Part shown: in pieces, positions 49,837-58,190 of the stretch | Position numbering within the stretch: position 1 is the stretch's first letter | Layout: the number at the start of each line of letters is the position of its first letter | Source: Bacillaceae bacterium | GTDB lineage: Bacteria > Bacillota > Bacilli > JACDOE01 | Direction: 5' to 3' | DNA length: 64,000 bases | NCBI GenBank assembly: GCA_017656255.1 | Contig: JACDOE010000007.1 | Span: forward strand, 84,215-148,214 | Program-made: the position numbers and the translations under genes | Notes under the pieces: model-generated | Database searches by the model: none | Told to the model about the DNA's origin: nothing | Seen by the model: only the letters and a program-made list of their open reading frames with translations

Positions 49837-49856
49837 GGTTATTTTAATTTTTAATT

Positions 49857-49920
49857 AACAATTGTCGTCGACCCTGAGTCGTGTTGTAAGTCCGGGGGAT
49901 CGACGACAATTTTTTTTTTT
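49857..49920 (+). terminator. Terminator after the PatB-like gene
   Basis: ATTGTCGTCGA (49861-49871) pairs with TCGACGACAAT (49900-49910), followed by ten T. It separates the core genome from the CRISPR locus. Confidence 0.92.
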
Positions 49921-50028
49921 GCAGATTAAGCAAATAGACAAAACCAAGGTATCACTTTTATAAACGGAAAAAACAACCGAACATATTTTCCCTGACATAC
50001 AGTAGTCAATTTAGAAGTTTATACTGTT

Positions 50029-50115
50029 AAAAAACCGTCCCATGCGTTCAGATAAATAGATGGATCCTAAAATAATATTAATAATTTATATCCCAATGTT
50101 CAGATCAATTAAATC
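50029..50115 (-). ncRNA. CreR-like mini-CRISPR RNA upstream of cas6
   Basis: On the minus strand two degenerate copies of the array repeat flank a 25-nt pseudo-spacer. The first (50105 down to 50084) keeps ATCTGAAC and TGGGATATAAA with a 2-nt deletion between them. The second (50058 down to 50038) keeps TTTATCTGAACG and TGGGA with a 1-nt deletion. The pseudo-spacer is 50083 down to 50059; its first 17 nt, TATTAATATTATTTTAG, equal plus-strand 50218-50234 in the cas promoter. Six T (50034-50029) follow a weak CCAT/ATGG hairpin, a possible terminator. The region contains no coding frame. The design is that of known Cas-regulating crRNA-like RNAs; function here is inferred. Confidence 0.82.
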
Positions 50116-50121
50116 AAAGTT

Positions 50122-50150
50122 ATTATGAATTCTATTAGTTTACTTGTCAA
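50122..50150 (-). promoter_or_regulatory. Promoter of the mini-CRISPR RNA
   Basis: On the minus strand TTGACA (50150-50145), 17-bp spacer, CATAAT (50127-50122): consensus -35 and five of six at -10. The predicted start is near 50114-50115, about 9 nt before the first pseudo-repeat core. Confidence 0.8.
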
Positions 50151-50203
50151 GTTACCCGCAAGAGCATTAAATAAAACGATTTATCATATTTTTTCAAAAA
50201 TAA

Positions 50204-50232
50204 TTGACAAACATCCATATTAATATTATTTT
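50204..50232 (+). promoter_or_regulatory. Promoter of the cas operon
   Basis: TTGACA (50204-50209), 17-bp spacer, TATTTT (50227-50232). It is the best promoter before cas6, whose ATG is 44 bp beyond. It is divergent from the mini-CRISPR promoter, with 53 bp between the two -35 boxes. Confidence 0.7.
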
Positions 50233-50234
50233 AG
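50218..50234 (+). promoter_or_regulatory. Pseudo-protospacer with CCA PAM in the cas promoter
   Basis: 17 nt identical to the 5' end of the mini-CRISPR pseudo-spacer, starting exactly at spacer position 1. The three bases before it (50215-50217) are CCA, a PAM known for type I-B systems such as that of Clostridioides difficile (CCW). It covers the whole -10 box, so Cascade bound here should block RNA polymerase. The match is too short for normal full-length targeting. Confidence 0.78.
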
Positions 50235-50275
50235 TTATAGAGTTGCAGATGAAAATTATGGAAGGAGGTGAAAAA

Positions 50276-51043
50276 ATGCGAATTCAAATCACTTTTTCTT
50301 TAAAAGAACACAAATTACCCCTGGCATACCGGATGATGATGGTATCGTTTATCAAGCATTGCATTCGTTTGGATGATCTAGAATATTACCACAATCTGTT
50401 CGATGAGAAAAAACAGTTACCGAAACCCTACACATTTGCCGTTCACCTTAATTCCTTTGAAATCCAGGACAACAACATTGTTACAGATGGCTTCCGAATG
50501 AATCTCAGTTGTGGTGATTATGAATGTTTTATTCATTTATTTAACGGTATTCAAAAGACACACAATTTTCGTTACAGGGATTATGAAATATCGCGAGAGC
50601 AGATTAGATTTTTGCCTGAACCTGAGACATCTTCGTCACAAATACTATGTAAAACATTGTCCCCTATTCTAGTTGAAAATGAAAACAATCAACCTCTAGC
50701 ACCGTGGGAAAAAGAATACAATCTTCACCTTAATCGTATTACCAACCAGATGATTCAAACCCAATTAAAACGATCTTTACACATGCCGCTGCAATTGACC
50801 CCTCAACAAATGAAAAAGGTAGTCATCAAAGAATCAAATGAGACATTTCGTGAGTCGCTTCAATCCTCAAAACGTTATTTGTATTTCACTGCCTACAAGG
50901 GGACAATGCTTCTTAAAGGTCATCCGGCTGATTTGAATTATCTGTTAAAAACCGGAATTGGCTTGAGAAACAGTCAATCATTTGGAATGATCGATCTGGT
51001 AAAGGAGGTGAATCATTATGAAGTTAACCCTCTACATGGATGA
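50276..51043 (+). CDS. cas6: CRISPR pre-crRNA endoribonuclease Cas6
   Basis: 255 residues from ATG 50276, preceded by GGAGGTG at optimal distance; an upstream in-frame TTG at 50204 is part of the promoter. The N-terminus MRIQITFSL and the C-terminal glycine-rich loop GIGLRNSQSFGMIDLV are Cas6 hallmarks; a His in LEYYHNLF is a candidate catalytic residue. It cuts within each repeat to leave an 8-nt 5' handle on the crRNA. First gene of an eight-gene operon with AT-rich codon use, unlike the genes before 49.9 kb. Overlaps cas8b by 26 bp. Confidence 0.93.
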   Translation: MRIQITFSLKEHKLPLAYRMMMVSFIKHCIRLDDLEYYHNLFDEKKQLPKPYTFAVHLNSFEIQDNNIVTDGFRMNLSCGDYECFIHLFNGIQKTHNFRYRDYEISREQIRFLPEPETSSSQILCKTLSPILVENENNQPLAPWEKEYNLHLNRITNQMIQTQLKRSLHMPLQLTPQQMKKVVIKESNETFRESLQSSKRYLYFTAYKGTMLLKGHPADLNYLLKTGIGLRNSQSFGMIDLVKEVNHYEVNPLHG

Positions 51044-52835
51044 TTATTTGACATCAATGGGCGGGGTTGGGTTCTGGAGATTGTTTGAATATGGACAAAA
51101 AACAGGAACCATTCCTGCGGAAAGTTCATGGGTTGAATTCGAAGCAAACAGGATGCTTATCAATTCGGAAATGTTAAAGTTATTACCTCAACTCTATTTT
51201 TCATATCTGTTAGATGAATATAGTGTAGCGAAACGTGAAAAACAACGATTGAAAAAACAAAGGGAGTGGGGAAAACGGGAAAAGAATTTTCCGGATTATG
51301 TGAAATCAGTAAAGGGTTCTTTCACAACAAATCTAGATAAAATAAAAAAATACTTTAAAGAAACTAATGAGTATCAACATTTAGTTGATTTACAAAAACG
51401 GTTGAAAGAGATAAGAAGATTCCAACAATACGATGAACTTGTTACTATTGAAGAGGCATTCGTTGATATTCTTTCAAGACCTTTCATTGATGAAAAATTA
51501 ACATTAAATTTCATAAAATCTCCTTCACTCTTACAAAGCTTTTTTGGCCAACCCAGCTTTCTTAATGTTTCAAAAAACAAACTGACACTTCAAGAGCAAA
51601 TAGAGTTGATGTATCAGGATTACATTAAACCTGTTGAAGAAGACTTACAGTTTAAAAAAGCTCTTAAATCCAGCAATATAGAAGAAATAAAGGACATTCT
51701 TCAAAATAGTAGAAGACAAATTTTAAAAAACTGGGGCAAAACCATTAAAAAAAGGTCCTCGGAGGAAATTGAAACTTATTTTGAGAATTGTCTTTACTGC
51801 ACTTTTTTTGAAGAGTGGCTGGCAACGGATAACTTCGAAGAATTGACATTCACACCGCTTGGACTCAGTAAGAAAAATGCCCTTAATTTTTTATGGAACC
51901 TTGATGATAAACAACCAGTACCAATTTCATCCTGGGCAAAGCTGGTACTTTTCATGACACCAATCGGCGTAACAACCTATCACCGCCGTTTCAAAGGAGA
52001 ATATAAATTTTTTCATGGTTTTGTCTATCGTCATGGATCACCTAAAGATCAGATCAGATCTAATCAAGATTTCTATGATATGAAACAAAACGATAGTCCT
52101 TTTGAAAGGATTATCAGCCGTCTTCTGGAGCAAGAAAAAGAAAGAGCAAAATTTGAAAAGGACACCAGTTTCCTGTTTATAGAATTTTCATCTGACTATG
52201 ATTCCAAAAAAACGATCATTGAATCCTTTTACATGCCCAAGTATCTGATTCAGTACTTTACAAATGATACAGTTTCAAATCTGGACAAAATAAGGGATTA
52301 TTCTTTCAAAGAAGAATTCTTGCGGATGATACTGCTAGGACAGGATACCAAGTCATTGATATTCAACCACCTCAGGGAAACAATCCGCAGGCAACAACAG
52401 AGTTATGGTGATTTTGTTGCTTTTTTGGAACGTCAAAAAATAGAGTGGTTAAAGAAAGGGGTGCACAACGTGAAAAAAAATGCCAAAAGGTTATATTTTT
52501 TATATGGAGAAGGCCAAAAACTAAGGATGAAAATACTAGAAAAATCCCAAAGTCGAGTAGAAGAAACTGAAGGGAATGATTCAACAGGAAAAAAACGCAT
52601 TGCTGCTATTGCTTATAGGCTCTTAAATGCTGCAAAATCTGGCGATAAAAAACAGTTTTTAGATACCATATTTCGATTGCATTTACAGGCTAATCACTCA
52701 GTTTCAAATTTATTCTTAAATGCACTTCATGAAGAAGAAATGGACTTCACAACGGTTTCGGGAGCGTTTATATCTGGATTGTTGTCCGAACCTTATGAAT
52801 CTGAAGAAATGAAAGGAGAGGTTAATAATGGGTAA
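51018..52835 (+). CDS. cas8b: Type I-B Cascade large subunit Cas8b (Cst1 type)
   Basis: 605 residues, with AAAGGAGGTG before the ATG inside the end of cas6. The N-terminus MKLTLYMDDYLTSMGGVGFWRLFEYG is typical of the Tneap/Cst1 group. One CxxC pair (CLYC, residues 258-261) is visible, but I find no second pair to complete a zinc finger. Cas8 recognises the PAM and contacts the target strand. The last 121 residues are probably also made separately as Cas11b. Assignment rests on position between cas6 and cas7, length and the N-terminal pattern. Confidence 0.88.
   Translation: MKLTLYMDDYLTSMGGVGFWRLFEYGQKTGTIPAESSWVEFEANRMLINSEMLKLLPQLYFSYLLDEYSVAKREKQRLKKQREWGKREKNFPDYVKSVKGSFTTNLDKIKKYFKETNEYQHLVDLQKRLKEIRRFQQYDELVTIEEAFVDILSRPFIDEKLTLNFIKSPSLLQSFFGQPSFLNVSKNKLTLQEQIELMYQDYIKPVEEDLQFKKALKSSNIEEIKDILQNSRRQILKNWGKTIKKRSSEEIETYFENCLYCTFFEEWLATDNFEELTFTPLGLSKKNALNFLWNLDDKQPVPISSWAKLVLFMTPIGVTTYHRRFKGEYKFFHGFVYRHGSPKDQIRSNQDFYDMKQNDSPFERIISRLLEQEKERAKFEKDTSFLFIEFSSDYDSKKTIIESFYMPKYLIQYFTNDTVSNLDKIRDYSFKEEFLRMILLGQDTKSLIFNHLRETIRRQQQSYGDFVAFLERQKIEWLKKGVHNVKKNAKRLYFLYGEGQKLRMKILEKSQSRVEETEGNDSTGKKRIAAIAYRLLNAAKSGDKKQFLDTIFRLHLQANHSVSNLFLNALHEEEMDFTTVSGAFISGLLSEPYESEEMKGEVNNG
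52470..52835 (+). CDS. cas11b: Cas11b small subunit from internal start in cas8b
   Basis: An in-frame GTG (52470-52472; codon 485 of cas8b) is preceded by AAAGGGGTG with 6 nt between, an excellent ribosome site in the middle of a gene. The product would be 121 residues, mostly helical and basic at the start (VKKNAKRLYFLYGEGQKLR). Independent translation of the small subunit from the 3' end of cas8 is established for types I-B, I-C and I-D, and both size and position fit. Cas11 lines the belly of Cascade. No protein evidence is available here. Confidence 0.72.
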   Translation: MKKNAKRLYFLYGEGQKLRMKILEKSQSRVEETEGNDSTGKKRIAAIAYRLLNAAKSGDKKQFLDTIFRLHLQANHSVSNLFLNALHEEEMDFTTVSGAFISGLLSEPYESEEMKGEVNNG

Positions 52836-53718
52836 ATCCTTAACTTTTACAGCGGTATTTCAATCAGGATCGTTAAATTACGGGGAAGGCATGGCTAATA
52901 TATCTGAACTGAAAAAGATGCATCGAGGTAACGGGGATGTATATACTTTTGCATCTCGTCAAAGTCTCCGTTATGACATTGTCCGTCTCGGCAATCAATT
53001 TTTTGGATGGAATTTAGACACAGTAGAAAAACAAAAAGGTGGCGTTGTTCAGTTTAAAAAAGATGTAACGATAGAAGATTCTGTAGAAATGGACTTGTTT
53101 GGTTACCTGAAAACGGACAAGTCATCACTGAAGCGACCCGCTGTAGCCCGATTAAGCCACGCGATTTCACTTGAACCCTACAAAAGTGATCTGGAATTTT
53201 TAAATAACATGGGCCTGGCTGAGCGTATTGGTGAAACTGCAAACCTGGCGAATATAGAACATCATCAGAGCTTTTTCACGTACACTTTAACCATTGACCT
53301 GGACCGGGTTGGTGTAGATGGAGACCTTGAGCTGCCTAACGAAGTCAGAAAACAAAGAGTTCTAGAATTACTGGAAATTTTAAAAGTATTGAGCCGAGAT
53401 ATTCGAGGCCGAAGGGAAAACTTGTCTCCGCAGTTCACTGTCGGAGGGGTTTACCCGGTTTCTAATCCGTTTTTTATGGGTCGCATTAAATTAATGACAG
53501 GTGCTGAAGGAGTATCCATAAATCCTGAACCTATCAAGTCTGTATTGGATATGACGTTTATGGGAGAACCAATTAAAGAGATGACACGAATTGGATCTGT
53601 TGATGGGGTATTTTTGAACAATTCCATTTTCGAAGATATGTTACCAGGGCAAACGGGTACAATCGAAGCGTTTTTTAATTATTTAAAAGATGAAGTAACA
53701 GACTACTACGAGGAGTGA
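52828..53718 (+). CDS. cas7: Cascade backbone Cas7 (Cst2/DevR type)
   Basis: 296 residues, AAAGGAGAGG upstream, overlapping cas8b by 8 bp. The conserved opening LTFTAVFQSGSLNYGEGMAN, then ISELKKMHRG and FASRQSLRYDIVRLG are typical of Cas7 in I-B/Tneap systems. Several copies coat the crRNA spacer. The RRENLSPQFTVGGVYPVSNPFF region matches the family palm and loop. Confidence 0.95.
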   Translation: MGKSLTFTAVFQSGSLNYGEGMANISELKKMHRGNGDVYTFASRQSLRYDIVRLGNQFFGWNLDTVEKQKGGVVQFKKDVTIEDSVEMDLFGYLKTDKSSLKRPAVARLSHAISLEPYKSDLEFLNNMGLAERIGETANLANIEHHQSFFTYTLTIDLDRVGVDGDLELPNEVRKQRVLELLEILKVLSRDIRGRRENLSPQFTVGGVYPVSNPFFMGRIKLMTGAEGVSINPEPIKSVLDMTFMGEPIKEMTRIGSVDGVFLNNSIFEDMLPGQTGTIEAFFNYLKDEVTDYYEE

Positions 53719-53723
53719 TATAT

Positions 53724-54437
53724 TTGAATGCATTACGTCTTCGTTTGTTTCAGGAAACAGCCTGCTATAAACGCCCGGTAGCCTTTAAAGTAGGAGAAAC
53801 CTACCCGTTACCTCCATATTCAACGGTAAAAGGAATGTTGCATGCGATACTGGAGGCAAATGAATTCATACCAATGAAATTAAGCATTCAGGGAAGTTAT
53901 GAAAGCAAAATGATTGATTATCAGCGCCATTATTTCTTTAAGAAGAAAAACGTGTCCGAATTCCCGCTGGTAATAGATGGTCTTGGTTCTACCTCATATT
54001 CATATGAGCATATGACAACAATGCCCATATATATGCATTTGCTTTATCATGTTAAACTAGTCATCCATGTTCAGGCTGAAGAGGAAATCCTGGCAGAGAT
54101 TGAAAAGCAATTGAAAGAGGGATTTCCTATTAGTCTGGGGCGCTGGGAAGACTTAGTACGTATTGATGATTGTAAACGTGTTAATTTAGAGCCATTAAGT
54201 GATAATGACTATGTTGATATCCCGTTAGATATGTATGTTCCTACAGAATCAAACATCGATCATGATCCGGGCATTCCGTATCGGCTTAACTGGAAATATG
54301 AAATTAAACAGGGTGTTCGACAGTGGGAAAAGATTGACTCACAGTACCTTCAAAAAGGTGTTGTTCTGGAAGGTTCTGATGTCTGGATGGACGAAATTGA
54401 GGGAGAACCTTATCCGGTTGTTTTTGCACCGAATTAA
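53724..54437 (+). CDS. cas5: Cascade subunit Cas5 (Cst-type)
   Basis: 237 residues from the TTG at 53724, 8 nt after AGGAG; this gives MNALRLRLFQETACYKRP, the usual Cas5t start, whereas the GTG at 53715 overlaps its own ribosome site. The PLPPYSTVKGMLHAILEA segment is the Cas5 signature. It caps the 5' handle of the crRNA. Confidence 0.93.
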   Translation: MNALRLRLFQETACYKRPVAFKVGETYPLPPYSTVKGMLHAILEANEFIPMKLSIQGSYESKMIDYQRHYFFKKKNVSEFPLVIDGLGSTSYSYEHMTTMPIYMHLLYHVKLVIHVQAEEEILAEIEKQLKEGFPISLGRWEDLVRIDDCKRVNLEPLSDNDYVDIPLDMYVPTESNIDHDPGIPYRLNWKYEIKQGVRQWEKIDSQYLQKGVVLEGSDVWMDEIEGEPYPVVFAPN

Positions 54438-54448
54438 GGGGTGGTATC

Positions 54449-56689
54449 ATGTTTTTGGCAAAAACGAAACCAGTTTCTCAAACAATTTCTGAACATACCA
54501 ATGAATTGTTAACAAGATTAAATGATTTGAAAAAATACTATGGAGACAAAATTATAAAGGATGAATCGTTCTGGAATCTGTTAGAGATAGCAGTGAAATT
54601 TCATGATACAGGCAAAGTTCATACGTGTTTTCAAAACAAACTTCGAAAAATATTAGGTGAACCTCCCGTTAAAAAGGTTAATATTGAAGAAGTGCCACAC
54701 AACTATTTATCCGTAGCGTTGATCCCGTTTCGGGAATTAGGTCTCTCCAGAGAAGAAATGCTTCTTCTAGTCGGTGCAGTTGGATTTCACCATGAAAGAG
54801 ATTTAAATCCTTTACGTGAATTAATAGAACAAACATATGAAATCGATATTCAACAGTATGTTGAAGAACTGTTCCAACATATGAGTTTTGATATACCATT
54901 CAATAAACCTCACAAAAAAGCATTAGAAATTCTGGAGAAATTCAGAACAATAAGTTATGCCGAACGCTTATCCCCAGGCTCCGATTTATGGAGCCAATTT
55001 GTCTTGTTAAAAGGATTATTGCATCGATTAGATCACGCTGCTTCAGCAGGTGTTGTGATTGAGGATGGAATTGAAGAATCTGCCGGCAAAAAGACACGTC
55101 AGTTTTTGAATCAGTATCCTTCGTTAAGGCCGGCGCAAAAGTTTGCAGATGACCATCAAGATCAACACGTTATTCTGGTTTCATCGACGGGTTCGGGTAA
55201 AACAGAAGCCGGATTACTCTGGATTGCCCAAGATAAAGGATTTTTCACTTTACCTTTACGAGTAAGTTTGAATGCCATGTATGATCGGATTAAAAAGCAT
55301 ATAAAGTTGAACAGTGTTGGGCTATTACACTCCGGCAGTTATGACCATCTTGTTTCTAGCGAGTATCAAGATGCAGAACAATCATACCATCATTCGAAAC
55401 AATTAGCCTCCAAATTAACCTTCTCGACAATTGATCAAATTTTAAAATTCCCTTTTTTATATCGTGGATATGAAAAAGAATTGGCGACTATGTCTTATTC
55501 AAAAGTGGTTATTGATGAAATTCAGGCCTATGATCCTGAAATTGCAGCCATGCTGGTAAAAGCGATCGAACTTATTCACCAATTAGGCGGTAAAGTGATG
55601 GTAATGACGGCTACTCTTCCAACGATTTATCTGGAAAGGATTCAGGAAAGGATTGGAACTGAATCTATAGTTGTCGGCAAATTTCCGAATGATAACCTCA
55701 TTCGACATCGCATTGACATTCGTCATCAATCCATACTTGATCTGGTTGATGAAATAACGGAAAGAAGTAAACAAGAAAAGGTACTGGTGATTGCAAACAC
55801 GGTCAATCAGGCAAACATTTTATATGAGCAAATAGAACAGAAATCTCAGGCAAAACCTCATTTGTTGCATACGCTTTTTACTCTGGAAGACCGTCGGTTA
55901 CTCGAAAATGAGGTTTTAAAATTTGCAGCAATAGATCGACACCAAAAAAGGGACCATTCCTCAACAAATGAACCCGGCGTATGGATCACAACACAGATTG
56001 TAGAAGCTTCTCTGGATATTGATTTTGACCATATTTATACGGAATCTTCCACGTTAGACAGTTTATTTCAGAGAATGGGACGTTGTTATCGTTTGCGACC
56101 AATACAGCAAAATTCGGCTAATGTTACGATCGCAACAAAGGATTGTTCAGGTATTGGTCCAATTTATGATGCTGAAATTCATAAAAGAAGTAATGAATAC
56201 CTTTCTGAATATCAGGGTCAAGCGTTAAAGGAATCAGATAAAATGAATCTGGTTGAAAAATTGTATTCTAAAACGGTTTTACAGGGAACAGAGTTTCTTA
56301 AAGTTTTTGAAAAAGCTTTAGATGAATTTGATCGGAAACTGCCGTTTGAAGAAACTAAAGATGATGCACAAAAACGTTTGAGAAAAATTGAAAGTATACA
56401 GGTCATTCCAGATCTACTATATTATCAAATCCAGCCTTTAATAGATCGGTACAAACAAACTGAGGATCGTTTAGAAAGGCAAAATATTCGTCGTCAGATT
56501 GAGAATAAATCCATTGTGCTTCCTGTGTACAGGTTAAAGAAGGAATACAAAATTTCAAATGTTCCTGATCTTAAACAGATCGGATTACAGCATCTACACA
56601 TCATTTATGGAGTGGAATATGAATTTAATCCGAAACAAAAACATGGAAAAGGACTCATTTTGAGTAAATCCGATCCTCTATTTTTGTAA
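54449..56689 (+). CDS. cas3: CRISPR-associated nuclease-helicase Cas3
   Basis: 746 residues, AAGGGGTGG before ATG. N-terminal HD nuclease with VKFHDTGKVH and GAVGFHHERD; SF2 helicase with Walker A SSTGSGKTEAG (about residue 250), DEIQ box in VVIDEIQAYDPE, MTATLPTIY and motif VI LFQRMGRCYRL. Complete, so target degradation should be functional. It is recruited by Cascade after full R-loop formation. Confidence 0.95.
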   Translation: MFLAKTKPVSQTISEHTNELLTRLNDLKKYYGDKIIKDESFWNLLEIAVKFHDTGKVHTCFQNKLRKILGEPPVKKVNIEEVPHNYLSVALIPFRELGLSREEMLLLVGAVGFHHERDLNPLRELIEQTYEIDIQQYVEELFQHMSFDIPFNKPHKKALEILEKFRTISYAERLSPGSDLWSQFVLLKGLLHRLDHAASAGVVIEDGIEESAGKKTRQFLNQYPSLRPAQKFADDHQDQHVILVSSTGSGKTEAGLLWIAQDKGFFTLPLRVSLNAMYDRIKKHIKLNSVGLLHSGSYDHLVSSEYQDAEQSYHHSKQLASKLTFSTIDQILKFPFLYRGYEKELATMSYSKVVIDEIQAYDPEIAAMLVKAIELIHQLGGKVMVMTATLPTIYLERIQERIGTESIVVGKFPNDNLIRHRIDIRHQSILDLVDEITERSKQEKVLVIANTVNQANILYEQIEQKSQAKPHLLHTLFTLEDRRLLENEVLKFAAIDRHQKRDHSSTNEPGVWITTQIVEASLDIDFDHIYTESSTLDSLFQRMGRCYRLRPIQQNSANVTIATKDCSGIGPIYDAEIHKRSNEYLSEYQGQALKESDKMNLVEKLYSKTVLQGTEFLKVFEKALDEFDRKLPFEETKDDAQKRLRKIESIQVIPDLLYYQIQPLIDRYKQTEDRLERQNIRRQIENKSIVLPVYRLKKEYKISNVPDLKQIGLQHLHIIYGVEYEFNPKQKHGKGLILSKSDPLFL

Positions 56690-56707
56690 ATCACAAGGGG
56701 GATGGAT

Positions 56708-57211
56708 ATGAATATTAAGGGAATTGAAGTCCATTATTATGCTATTTGTCATCCTAAACTGTGGTTATTTCATCGGGGGATCGGGTTTGAAAATGAATTT
56801 GACCGAGTTCAAGAAGGTCACATCTTGCACCAGAGGGCCTATTCAAAACTGGAGAAAGAGTTGGAGATTGATGATGTAGCAGTTGTGGATGCAGTAGATG
56901 ATGAGTATATTCGTGAAGTGAAAATTTCGAGCAAAATGAAAAAAGCTGACCGTCTTCAGATGTTGTACTATCTTTATCTGTTACACCAGAAAGGGATCAA
57001 GAAAAAAGGTCTGTTAAGTTACCCCAGGGAGAAACAAACTGAGGAAGTTATTTTAGAAGATGATAGTATACGACGATTAAAAAATGTGTTGCAAGAGATA
57101 CCTTCAATACTAAATGGTCCTATACCCCCTTTTAAGAAACTTCCGTATTGTGGAAAATGTGCATATCGTGATTTTTGTTTTTCGGGGGAGGTGGAATTAG
57201 ATGAACCGTGA
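56708..57211 (+). CDS. cas4: Adaptation nuclease Cas4
   Basis: 167 residues from ATG 56708, 7 nt after AAGGGGG; the ATG at 56702 is too near that site. RecB-like nuclease: first Cys in HYYAICHPKLWLFH, Asp in VVDAVDD, REVKIS with Glu and Lys, Gln in DRLQMLYYLYLL, and the C-terminal CGKCAYRDFC for the Fe-S cluster. It trims prespacers and selects those with the proper PAM. Overlaps cas1 by 11 bp. Confidence 0.94.
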   Translation: MNIKGIEVHYYAICHPKLWLFHRGIGFENEFDRVQEGHILHQRAYSKLEKELEIDDVAVVDAVDDEYIREVKISSKMKKADRLQMLYYLYLLHQKGIKKKGLLSYPREKQTEEVILEDDSIRRLKNVLQEIPSILNGPIPPFKKLPYCGKCAYRDFCFSGEVELDEP

Positions 57212-58184
57212 TGTGTTTATATTTTCCAGGGGAAGGCTCAAAAGAAAAGACAATACTTTGTATTTTGTTGATGAGCAGGGTCTTTCTAAACCATTGCCCG
57301 TTGAGCAAACAGAAAATATACATCTCTTTGGTCAATGTGATTTTAATTCTTCCCTTCTTCATTTGCTTACGAAACATAATGTTGTTCTGCATATTTACAA
57401 CTATTATGGATATTATGATGGTACCTATTATCCGAGAAATTCTCATGTATCCGGGCATACCATAGTTCAACAAAGTGCTCATGTCATAGATCTGTCTAAA
57501 AGAATGGTTATCGCAAAAGCATTTGTCGAGGGTGCTGTTCATCATATGCAAAGAAATTTAAGAAAATATGGTGAACAAGTCGAATCTTATCTGCAAACTT
57601 TGAATGCTTATACTCCTTTAATCTATGAAGCGAATAATATACCAGAGTTAATGGGGATAGAAGGAAAATGCAGAAAAATATATTATGATTCATTTGAAAG
57701 ACTGTTTAAAAGTGATTTTATTTGGGAGTATCGTTCGAAAAGGCCTCCTCATGATCCGGCAAACGCATTAATCTCTTTTGGAAACAGTTTGATGTACACA
57801 ACCGTGATATCAGAGATTTTTAAGACGGTTTTACATCCAGGGGTCAGTTATCTTCATGAACCATCCAGTAAAAGATTTTCTCTTAGTCTGGATCTTTCAG
57901 AAATTTTCAAACCTCTAATTGTTGATTCGACTATTTTACATGTCGTGAATAATCGGGTGATTACTGAAAAACATTTCGATATGCATGATGGTTGGACTTA
58001 TTTGAATGACGAAGGTCGCAAACGATTCATTGCAGCTTTTGACAAAAAATTAAAAACGACTATTAAGCATCGAAAGTTGAAAAGAAATGTTTCGTACAGG
58101 TATTTAATTAGATTGGAAGCCTATAAATTGATTAAGCATATTATCGGTGATGAGAAATATAAACCGTTCAAAGCGTGGTGGTAA
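57201..58184 (+). CDS. cas1: CRISPR integrase Cas1
   Basis: 327 residues, GGGGGAGGTGG upstream. Metal-binding residues in LMGIEGKCRKIYYDSF (Glu), PGVSYLHEPSSKRFSLSLDLSE (His, Asp/Glu); typical N-terminal beta domain with DVFIFSRGRLKRKDNTLYFV. With Cas2 it inserts new spacers. Its presence with Cas4 indicates an adaptation-competent locus. Confidence 0.96.
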   Translation: MNRDVFIFSRGRLKRKDNTLYFVDEQGLSKPLPVEQTENIHLFGQCDFNSSLLHLLTKHNVVLHIYNYYGYYDGTYYPRNSHVSGHTIVQQSAHVIDLSKRMVIAKAFVEGAVHHMQRNLRKYGEQVESYLQTLNAYTPLIYEANNIPELMGIEGKCRKIYYDSFERLFKSDFIWEYRSKRPPHDPANALISFGNSLMYTTVISEIFKTVLHPGVSYLHEPSSKRFSLSLDLSEIFKPLIVDSTILHVVNNRVITEKHFDMHDGWTYLNDEGRKRFIAAFDKKLKTTIKHRKLKRNVSYRYLIRLEAYKLIKHIIGDEKYKPFKAWW

Positions 58185-58190
58185 GTTTAT

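Noticed and set aside
50105..50275. CreT-type toxic RNA partner for the mini-CRISPR
   Set aside because: No small transcription unit or mini-ORF with rare codons is seen between the element and cas6; the matched promoter drives cas6 directly, so CreR-like repression fits better than a toxin-antitoxin pair.
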